Shown here piece by piece: positions 1 through 6,066 of a DNA stretch of 6,449 nucleotides. Below the pieces are notes generated by a model that had not been told where the DNA came from, searched no databases, and saw only the letters and a program-made list of their open reading frames with translations. The translations under genes and the position numbers were made by a program. Each line of letters opens with the position of its first letter. Position 1 is the first letter of the stretch. Source of the DNA: Thermoplasmata archaeon (lineage in GTDB: Archaea; Thermoplasmatota; Thermoplasmata; Thermoplasmatales; Thermoplasmataceae); NCBI GenBank assembly GCA_021797525.1, contig JAJZZQ010000001.1:1-6449 (forward strand), written 5' to 3'.

Positions 1-1
1 C

Positions 2-2053
2 AGGGAAAATGAAAGCATCGGAATAGTGGGGGAGAGTGGCTGTGGAAAGTCCACACTGGCAATGGCAATCTCGCATATTCTTCCCCAGAACACAGTGGTG
101 ACCTCAGGCAGGGTATACTTCAAGGGAGAGGTCATTGTCGATTCTGAACGAGGAGCCTCCTATACCCTGAGGACAACCAGAAAGTCAACAAAGATTGAAG
201 AAAGCCTGAAGGTGGTCCGGTGGAAGGGAATATCAATAGTGTTCCAGGGAGCCCTGGATTCTCTGAACCCCCTGTTCACTGTGGGTGAGCAGATTTCTGA
301 TATCTATATCTACCGGGAGAATGTCCAGCACGAGAAAGCCGTAGAAATGGTCAGGCAACTCCTGGACACTGTGGGCCTTGACAAGTGGGTTTATGATGCA
401 TATCCGCACCAGCTGAGCGGAGGAATGAAGCAGCGGGTGGTCATAGCCATGGCGATCTCGCTGCATCCGGCCCTAATTATTGCTGACGAGCCAACAACAT
501 CACTTGACGTCATAACGCAATACAGGATAATAGAGGAACTGCGAAATCTACGGAAGAAATTCAATGTATCCATCCTTAGCATCTCCCATGATGTGTCAAT
601 GGTCTCCAACCTCTCCGATAGAATCATGGTAATGTATGCAGGACGTATCGTGGAAAAGCTTCCGGGAGTGAACTTCACCATTGCCCAGCACCCTTACACG
701 GCTCTGCTAATAGATTCTATCCCGAAACTGACAGAGGACATAGAACAGGTTGAGCCCATTTCCGGCGCCCCTCCCGGGTTAACTGAGGTTATTCATGGCT
801 GCCCCTTTGTTGAAAGATGCAATTATGTGCAAGATTCCTGCCGCAATGATGGTTCTGAGAATCTCAGGGCTGTCAGCAACTCGCATGAGGTTGCCTGTGT
901 GGTTCTGCCTTTTAAAAATGGTCGCAAAGTACAGGGAAAAGGGGTCTCAGCCAAGATCAATTTAGTTAAGGCCGTAAAGCAGAATCCTGTAATAATAACA
1001 CGCGATCTTACCAAGAGATTTGCAAAGAGAGCTGGTTTAAGAGCGGGTAGAGGTGGTAAGGGAGCTGAATTGACAGCAGTTTCAGGCGTAAATATTGTCG
1101 TTAATGAGGGAGAATCTGTTGCCCTTGTGGGTGAAACCGGATCGGGTAAAACCACCCTGAGCAGGATAATCGGCCTGCTGGAAGTTCCCAGTGATGGCAC
1201 GCTGGAATTACTGGGGGGTAAAGTGAGTTTTGAAGACAGAAAACTTGTCAAGAATCTCAGGAAAGGGATACAGACAATATTCCAGGATCCGTTTCAAAGC
1301 CTCAATCCACGTTTCTCAATTTATCAGATAATCTCGGAGCCTGTGCGAATAAACAAGCTTGCCCAGACTGAGACCGAAATCCATGGGATTGTAAGGAAGG
1401 CAATGATGGAAGCAGAACTCACTCCCATTAGTGATTACATTGATAAATATCCTCATCAGCTCAGTGGAGGACAGCGGCAGCGTGTTTCAATAGCCAGGGC
1501 CCTGACCATGAGTCCACGGATTCTTGTTGCTGACGAACCCATATCAATGCTGGATGTCTCCCTGAGGGCGGGAATACTGAATCTGCTCAGGAAATTAAGA
1601 AATGAAGCCGGGGTGACACTGTTCTATATTACACATGATATCGCATCAGCGAGATACATCAGTGATAGAATTTATGTTATGTACCGTGGGGAAATCATTG
1701 AATCCGGCACCACAGAGCAGATAATCCGAGAAGCAACACATCCATACACAATTGCATTAATACTGTCCAGTATGGGTGTTCAGGGAAGCATCAGCGAAAG
1801 TCTTGGCGAGAATATTTTCACCCAAACTGTGGATGATGCACTTCCGGCCTGTAAATTCGCGCCGAGATGCCCTCTTGCAACAGAATTGTGTCGTGAGACC
1901 AGGCCTGTGCTTTCAGAGGTTTCCATCGGCCACAAGGTCCAGTGCCACTATGCTGTTTCCATTAACAGAAGCATGGCCTCTGGTTCAGCAGGCCATGTAG
2001 TCAATTTTGATGCAGTAAAATCCATGATTAGGGATGAAATCACTCCACCTTAA
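2..2053 (+). CDS. Fused DppD-DppF-type peptide ABC transporter ATPase (5' partial)
   Basis: This is the ATP-hydrolysing subunit of a dipeptide/oligopeptide importer, with both nucleotide-binding domains in one chain; it would act on the cytoplasmic face of a DppB/DppC-like permease pair not seen here. Counting from the first complete codon (683 residues visible), domain 1 has Walker A GESGCGKST (residue 10), Q-loop Gln82, signature LSGGMKQ (138), Walker B LIIADE (158) and H-loop His196. Domain 2 has Walker A GETGSGKTT (377), signature LSGGQ (487), Walker B ILVADE (507) and His545. Each domain ends in an HPYT segment and a Cys-rich tail: Cys267/273/280/299 and Cys617/623/630/648, a pattern that can hold an iron-sulfur cluster in DppD-type proteins. 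All ATPase motifs look intact. The frame is open to the left edge and reads into the GIVGESGCGKS context, so the GTG at 26 is internal and roughly 35-40 N-terminal residues are missing. E. coli GsiA and YejF have the same fused architecture. The transported substrate is inferred from family only. Confidence 0.93.
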   Translation, partial: RENESIGIVGESGCGKSTLAMAISHILPQNTVVTSGRVYFKGEVIVDSERGASYTLRTTRKSTKIEESLKVVRWKGISIVFQGALDSLNPLFTVGEQISDIYIYRENVQHEKAVEMVRQLLDTVGLDKWVYDAYPHQLSGGMKQRVVIAMAISLHPALIIADEPTTSLDVITQYRIIEELRNLRKKFNVSILSISHDVSMVSNLSDRIMVMYAGRIVEKLPGVNFTIAQHPYTALLIDSIPKLTEDIEQVEPISGAPPGLTEVIHGCPFVERCNYVQDSCRNDGSENLRAVSNSHEVACVVLPFKNGRKVQGKGVSAKINLVKAVKQNPVIITRDLTKRFAKRAGLRAGRGGKGAELTAVSGVNIVVNEGESVALVGETGSGKTTLSRIIGLLEVPSDGTLELLGGKVSFEDRKLVKNLRKGIQTIFQDPFQSLNPRFSIYQIISEPVRINKLAQTETEIHGIVRKAMMEAELTPISDYIDKYPHQLSGGQRQRVSIARALTMSPRILVADEPISMLDVSLRAGILNLLRKLRNEAGVTLFYITHDIASARYISDRIYVMYRGEIIESGTTEQIIREATHPYTIALILSSMGVQGSISESLGENIFTQTVDDALPACKFAPRCPLATELCRETRPVLSEVSIGHKVQCHYAVSINRSMASGSAGHVVNFDAVKSMIRDEITPP

Positions 2054-2060
2054 CAATATA

Positions 2061-3188
2061 TCAGAGTACTTTACCAGAAGGACTGGCTGCTAGACCAGTG
2101 CCTTTCACTAAGGAATCTATTCCGTCTTTCATTTCTACTCCACCTTCAAAAGGTTGCTCTTGCAGGTATGTAAAGCCATCGAGGTCCGTGTATTTCACAT
2201 TTGAGAGAGTGTTAGCCACAGCAAGAGATGCAGCAATTCCTAGTTTTGATTCAAGCATGCAACCCACCATAGCTTCCAAACCGGCAGCCTGTGCAACGGT
2301 AAGAGCCTTAATGGCATTTCTTATTCCACCGCTTTTGGATAGCTTAATATTTACCATGTCTGCTGCGCCGGTCATTACGGCATTGACAACATCTGTTGCG
2401 CTTGAAATACTCTCGTCAAGCATAATTGGAAGTCCCGATTTATTGCGAAGATCTTTCAATCCATACAAATCATTTCGCGGCATAGGTTGCTCAAAGAAAA
2501 GTGCTTCGTATTTCTGAAGTGTATCGGCCATCTTAAGAGCACGTCCAAGATTATAACCCTGATTAGCATCAACGAAAAAAGACACCCCACTGTTGAGATT
2601 GTTCGCTATTTCCTTTACCCTTTCCAGGTCGGTTTCTAGGTCCTTACCCACCTTCACCTTTATAATTTTTGCCCCGTATCGCTGGTAACGCGCAAGAAGT
2701 TCAAGATTTTCCTTTATAGAATTTATAGGAATGGTTAGACTGGTTCTACGAGGATTCATGTTTCCCCCAAGAAGCTTTGTTAAATGAATATTAGCTGCTT
2801 TGGATAGGAGATCATACAATGAAATTTCCACAGCACTTTTCGAAGCGGTATTTCCATAACAGTATGAATTTATGAATGATGAAGCATCCTCCATTCCATC
2901 GAATTTTTTGCCGTCCATTAACGAAACAATGCCAAGAGCAGTGTGAAACAGTACTTCCGGATCCTCGCCGGTAATCTGTGCGACAGTTTCGCCTTCACCG
3001 TAACCGGAAATTCCTTCCGTTCTAAATTCCACGAATATACCTTCATAATAATCCTGATTTCCAAGTGAAATGGAAAAAGTCATGTTCAAAGGTATACGTA
3101 CTTTCCTTACTATGGCTGATTCAATCTCGATGCCATCAATCTCGGTTCTTCGTTTGAATTTTATTTCTTCTTTTTTTTCATTCTGCAT
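2061..3188 (-). CDS. Dipeptide epimerase, enolase superfamily (Ala-Glu epimerase-like)
   Basis: This 375-residue protein belongs to the muconate-lactonizing subgroup of the enolase superfamily and most resembles L-Ala-D/L-Glu epimerases (B. subtilis YkfB, E. coli YcjG), which invert the C-terminal residue of a dipeptide through Mg-stabilised proton transfer. Visible catalytic residues are the KxK pair Lys177/Lys179, metal ligands Asp207 (VDAN), Glu233 (FEQP) and Asp258 (LDES), and the opposite base Lys282 (IKLSKSGG). The DxD pair Asp335/Asp337 (TDLDG), with GCMLES before it, is the feature that marks dipeptide epimerases, where it binds the substrate amino group. An N-terminal ITGED segment also matches the family. 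The Arg that contacts Glu in the B. subtilis enzyme (Arg24, from memory) aligns with Gly43, so Ala-Glu specificity is not assured. The first 19 residues are a charged extension beyond the usual start; I saw no later ATG/GTG before the conserved core, so the ATG at 3188 is kept. It is last in the three-gene cassette, 17 bases after the PLP enzyme. Confidence 0.9.
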   Translation of the reverse strand: MQNEKKEEIKFKRRTEIDGIEIESAIVRKVRIPLNMTFSISLGNQDYYEGIFVEFRTEGISGYGEGETVAQITGEDPEVLFHTALGIVSLMDGKKFDGMEDASSFINSYCYGNTASKSAVEISLYDLLSKAANIHLTKLLGGNMNPRRTSLTIPINSIKENLELLARYQRYGAKIIKVKVGKDLETDLERVKEIANNLNSGVSFFVDANQGYNLGRALKMADTLQKYEALFFEQPMPRNDLYGLKDLRNKSGLPIMLDESISSATDVVNAVMTGAADMVNIKLSKSGGIRNAIKALTVAQAAGLEAMVGCMLESKLGIAASLAVANTLSNVKYTDLDGFTYLQEQPFEGGVEMKDGIDSLVKGTGLAASPSGKVL

Positions 3189-3189
3189 A

Positions 3190-3196
3190 ATCTCAC
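3190..3196 (-). promoter_or_regulatory. Weak Shine-Dalgarno-like site of the epimerase gene
   Basis: On the minus strand GTGAGAT sits just before the ATG at 3188, inside the 17-base gap after the aminotransferase stop. GTGA can pair with the CACCTCC-containing 16S tail, but the match is short and close to the start. Its position fits reinitiation within a polycistronic mRNA. Confidence 0.35.
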
Positions 3197-3205
3197 TGTA
3201 TTCAG

Positions 3206-4339
3206 TTAATTATTTCCAAGAACACTAATTATTTTATTTATACCTTCATTAAGTGTTTCTTCGTCAATTAAAACAGGAGGCGTGATCTTAAGGACGTTGT
3301 TGTGCTCTCCGGTCAGTGAGCAAATCACACCTTCGTGAGCAAGTTTTTCTCTTACTTTAAGGGCGTATTTTCCATCTGGCTTTCCATTTTCATCAACAAG
3401 GTCGACACCAATCATGAAACCTCGTCCGTGTGCTGCCAGAGCTCTCTTGCTTCTTATTTCAGAAAGCTTCTTAATTATATTTGTTCCTTTTCGTCTCACA
3501 AATTCTAGACGCTCTTCATCCAGTGCGTTAATAACTTCTAGTGCAACACGAGATATCATCATATTTGCCGCCTGCATGCTGACTACCTGATTATAGGGGA
3601 GTTCCCATGTTCCATTGTATAGGACTGCACCAAGAGGAAGACCTGCGGCCATGCCCTTGCCAATACACACCATGTCTGGTTCCACTCTGTATTTTTTAAA
3701 CAGGAAAATTTCCCCTGACCTCCCATAACCAGTATAAACTTCATCAACGATAGTTCGAAGTCCAATTTTTGCTGCCAGGTTGAAAAGGTATTTTACAAAA
3801 TCTTCAGGTAGAACATTTACACCACCATCTGATTGTATGAGCTCCAGTATCAAGGAACCTCCCAATTTTCCCAATGGAATTGTTTTCAGAAGCTTATTGT
3901 TGTAATCAATGGCGTCTTCAATGGAAATTGAAGAAGTGGGGCATTTTAGATGCACAATGTTGTTATCTGGGTCATATCCTGTTCCGTTAGAAGCCATTCT
4001 CGTAAGATATGTTAGTCCATGATACGCACCTTCCAGAGCAAAAATGGGTTTCCCGAATCTTGTAAGTGCAGTATCACAGGACTCTGTTCCACTGGTACTG
4101 AATGCGACATTCTGAAATCCGGACATCTGAGCAAGTTTCTTCGTTAGATTGAGAGTGTAAGGATTTTCAAACACAAGTCGGCTAATAACAGGTTCAAGCC
4201 ACTCCGGTTTTATGAAATTATATCCTGTTGTCATGGCAGAACCTGAAAAATCAAGCATCTTATTCCCATTTGATATCACACTAAAACGGTCTGCTCCCTG
4301 GACAAGAAAAGAAAATGGTTTGAAATCAGGTTTTACCAT
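3206..4339 (-). CDS. Class III PLP-dependent aminotransferase or amino-acid racemase
   Basis: This 377-residue cytoplasmic PLP enzyme is of fold type I, class III (GABA/ornithine aminotransferase family). The cofactor site is readable: SGTE at 83-86 (phosphate region), YHG at 106-108, IVDEVYTGYGRSG at 197-209 with Asp199 for the pyridine nitrogen, and Schiff-base Lys228 in IGKGMAAGLPLGA. The GYGRSG stretch is closer to GABA/ornithine-type enzymes than to glutamate-1-semialdehyde aminomutase. Archaeal amino-acid racemases of Thermococcales belong to the same class, so the sequence cannot separate transamination from racemisation. It is shorter than many relatives: the stretch from SGTE to YHG is about 5 residues shorter than in HemL, the usual EPIQGEGG reads ELIQSDGG, and the usual Thr-x-x-x-Asn-Pro phosphate motif appears as Met-x-x-x-Asn-Met (256-260). 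The ATG shares one base with the permease TAA, so the two are probably translationally coupled. The epimerase downstream points to amino acids released from peptides as the substrate, which is inference. Confidence 0.85.
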   Translation of the reverse strand: MVKPDFKPFSFLVQGADRFSVISNGNKMLDFSGSAMTTGYNFIKPEWLEPVISRLVFENPYTLNLTKKLAQMSGFQNVAFSTSGTESCDTALTRFGKPIFALEGAYHGLTYLTRMASNGTGYDPDNNIVHLKCPTSSISIEDAIDYNNKLLKTIPLGKLGGSLILELIQSDGGVNVLPEDFVKYLFNLAAKIGLRTIVDEVYTGYGRSGEIFLFKKYRVEPDMVCIGKGMAAGLPLGAVLYNGTWELPYNQVVSMQAANMMISRVALEVINALDEERLEFVRRKGTNIIKKLSEIRSKRALAAHGRGFMIGVDLVDENGKPDGKYALKVREKLAHEGVICSLTGEHNNVLKITPPVLIDEETLNEGINKIISVLGNN

Positions 4340-5772
4340 TATTTACCACCGGTGAGTTCGGCAACAGTCTCCACAGTGGTTGACTTTCTTTTGATATATA
4401 TGAGTATTACAGAAATGATGATCCAAATTGGTATGAGGACGTAAACCAGCGAGAGAGGAAGGGTCAGACCCAGTAGAGAATAGTAGATCGCTACTGCCAT
4501 TATTATGGAAGCAACAGCCGGACCAACAACGTACGCAAGAGCCCTTATCTTCATTTGTGATCTTCTGATGAAGAAAGCAAGTGAGCTATTTGTCGCAATA
4601 TGGTAAAGCAATGTGAATATGGTGATCGCTGTTCCCCACATAGCAAAGCTATAGAACAGGCCATTAGACTCGCCGTAATATTTCACCATGGGAATGAGAG
4701 TGAGAAATACTCCAATTACCACGATAATAAATATCCATATTGTAGCTACATATGGACTTCCATATTTTTTATGAACCTTTGCGAAACTCTGGGGAAGTAG
4801 ACCATCCCTTGCCAGTGAGAATACTGTTCTCGCTCCGCTATTGCCAAATATAACAGGAGAAAAGATCTGCGCTAGTACAACAAAAATGAATGCAAATAAT
4901 GCAATATCTAATCCGTAGAACTGTTGCGCGATATACAAACCAGGAGCAAACTGTCCATCGACAACCGAAAGATTTGGACCAGATGCCGCGACTATACTAT
5001 AAACAACAAATGTGTCAAAAGCCACCATAATAAGAAGAGCGGTAATTATTGACTTCTTAAGAGTTTGCTTTGATAATTTTGCCTCTTCACCCAGCGATAC
5101 AACAGAGCCATAACCACCATAGGCAAGAAATGCACCTACTACCATGGCCAGAAAGAATCCATGCAGGCCATCCAGTGAGTTTCCAACGTTGAAATAGGCG
5201 ATGCTATTATAATGTGCCTTTGTAACAAAAGCGATTGCAAGACCTGTAAAAATAACGAGCTGAAGCACACCTATGGTAATTGCTGTTCCCGAGGCGACCT
5301 TAATTCCAAAATATCCAACTAGAAGATAAAGCACAGGGACAATCAGAGAAAGCAACACGACACCGTAGAGAGGAACTGTTATGTTAAGAAGGGTTGAAAG
5401 CCCTACCCAAGTAAACCATCCTACCACTATGCTGGCGGCAATCATGTCTCCTATAACCCAGAATGCATTCCAAAATCCTACACTTTTGGAAAGATACTTA
5501 TTTTGAGTTCCAGCCTCAACATACTTGTAATAACCTCCGGCATTATCTATATATTGACTGAAAAAATATATGGCAATTATCGCTAAAAAGAGAGTAATAC
5601 CGCCTATCAGAAATGCAAGCGGGGCGGTTTCCCCACCATAGGTCATTGCGGTTACGCCTGTAACTGCGAAAGCGCCGGCCGGAAATATTACAGAAACTGC
5701 ATAGAATACTACGCCCCAGAAGCCTATGGAATTTTTTCTAAGTTTCCCACCACTACGGTTGCTATTTTCCAT
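4339..5772 (-). CDS. APC-superfamily amino-acid permease
   Basis: This 477-residue integral membrane protein looks like a 12-helix secondary transporter of the amino acid-polyamine-organocation family. Approximate membrane segments lie at 17-40, 50-72, 99-126, 132-155, 159-183, 203-226, 239-263, 285-310, 341-361, 371-393, 411-434 and 437-461. Helix 1 has the Gly-rich, broken-helix region (PAGAFAVTG, 31-39) that lines the substrate site in this family. Two family hallmarks follow: SLGEEAK (226-232), after helix 6, and the ARDGLLPQSFAKVHKKYGSP loop (321-340) before helix 9. The short soluble N-terminus has no signal peptide, and the C-terminus ends in a basic KRK followed by a short acidic tail. 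Substrate cannot be read from the sequence; an amino acid, entering or leaving the cell, is the usual role. It is the first gene of the cassette, with TATA-like elements directly upstream, and its TAA overlaps the ATG of the PLP enzyme by one base. The start at 5772 is supported by the promoter spacing. Confidence 0.9.
   Translation of the reverse strand: MENSNRSGGKLRKNSIGFWGVVFYAVSVIFPAGAFAVTGVTAMTYGGETAPLAFLIGGITLFLAIIAIYFFSQYIDNAGGYYKYVEAGTQNKYLSKSVGFWNAFWVIGDMIAASIVVGWFTWVGLSTLLNITVPLYGVVLLSLIVPVLYLLVGYFGIKVASGTAITIGVLQLVIFTGLAIAFVTKAHYNSIAYFNVGNSLDGLHGFFLAMVVGAFLAYGGYGSVVSLGEEAKLSKQTLKKSIITALLIMVAFDTFVVYSIVAASGPNLSVVDGQFAPGLYIAQQFYGLDIALFAFIFVVLAQIFSPVIFGNSGARTVFSLARDGLLPQSFAKVHKKYGSPYVATIWIFIIVVIGVFLTLIPMVKYYGESNGLFYSFAMWGTAITIFTLLYHIATNSSLAFFIRRSQMKIRALAYVVGPAVASIIMAVAIYYSLLGLTLPLSLVYVLIPIWIIISVILIYIKRKSTTVETVAELTGGK
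4345..4350 (-). promoter_or_regulatory. Ribosome binding site of the class III PLP enzyme
   Basis: The minus strand carries GGTGGT five bases before the ATG at 4339, inside the last codons of the permease gene. The GGTG core pairs with an archaeal anti-Shine-Dalgarno. It supports the ATG that overlaps the permease stop and a coupled translation of the two genes. Confidence 0.5.
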
Positions 5773-5794
5773 AATATATTGATGACATTAGACT

Positions 5795-5811
5795 AATAAA
5801 TCTTATTATAA
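5795..5811 (-). promoter_or_regulatory. Archaeal-type promoter of the permease-PLP enzyme-epimerase cassette
   Basis: On the minus strand two TATA-like elements lie upstream of the permease ATG: GATTTATT (5795-5802) and TTATAA (5806-5811). The first is centred about 26 bases before the ATG, which would place transcription start at or next to the start codon and give a leaderless mRNA, common in several archaeal groups. The second would give a leader of roughly 10 bases. No clear Shine-Dalgarno precedes this ATG, which fits the leaderless reading. A purine-rich BRE is not obvious, and AT-rich DNA gives such matches by chance. Confidence 0.45.
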
Positions 5812-5955
5812 CCCGTTTGAACACCATGGAACTTTAAATTTTTGTGATTTTTAGTTAAAAGACGGGTACTTGAAATGCATTGACTTTATCCAAATTCAGC
5901 AAAATAAAATGTTACGAACTGTGTGATTATAAGTTACAATAAGTACCAATGGAGT

Positions 5956-5970
5956 GAAAATAAAAACAAA
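5956..5970 (-). terminator. T-rich candidate terminator after the S66 peptidase gene
   Basis: The minus strand reads TTTGTTTTTATTTTC here, about 95 bases beyond the peptidase stop codon and well before the permease promoter. Archaeal termination commonly uses such T-rich tracts without a hairpin. No stable stem was seen in front of it, so this rests on base composition and position alone. Confidence 0.35.
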
Positions 5971-6066
5971 CCAGTTATTTGAGACTTCAATATCAAACCC
6001 TGTCATAGAAGATAATATTGGATCGTATCGAACCTAGATAGATGTTTATAATGAATGTTAAGAATA

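Larger units (their letters stand above)
5773..6066. other. Gene-free AT-rich spacer between S66 peptidase and permease genes
   Basis: These 294 bases carry no supportable gene: every plus-strand ATG inside it either meets a stop within a few codons or runs antisense into the peptidase gene. It holds the cassette promoter at its left end, a T-rich candidate terminator on the minus strand, and a widely spaced 7-base inverted repeat (GGTACTT at 5865-5871, AAGTACC at 5941-5947). No tRNA, CRISPR repeat or transposon end was seen. Confidence 0.7.

Noticed and set aside
823..1251. 142-codon open frame inside the ATPase gene, on the opposite strand
   Set aside because: It has a low-complexity Ser/Leu/Pro-rich translation, no recognisable motif, and lies fully antisense to the conserved second half of the ATPase gene.
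26..2053. GTG at 26 as the start of the ATPase gene
   Set aside because: The same frame is open to the left edge and encodes the strand leading into Walker A; a start here would remove the first beta strands of the ATPase fold.
2098..2517. Plus-strand open frame of 139 codons antisense to the epimerase
   Set aside because: It covers the catalytic core of the epimerase on the opposite strand and its translation shows no family features; it is a shadow of that gene.
2061..3188. Muconate cycloisomerase or o-succinylbenzoate synthase as the epimerase gene's function
   Set aside because: The DLD motif and GCMLES context mark dipeptide epimerases, and no menaquinone or aromatic-degradation genes are present.
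3206..4339. Glutamate-1-semialdehyde aminomutase (HemL) as the function of the PLP enzyme
   Set aside because: The DEVYTGYGRSG and KGMAAGLPLGA stretches are of GABA/ornithine aminotransferase type, and the HemL NSGTEAT-to-CYHG region is not matched in length or sequence; no tetrapyrrole genes are nearby.
5773..6066. A tRNA, small RNA or CRISPR array in the spacer
   Set aside because: I saw no cloverleaf-forming arms, no TTCGA-type T loop in the right context and no regularly spaced repeats.
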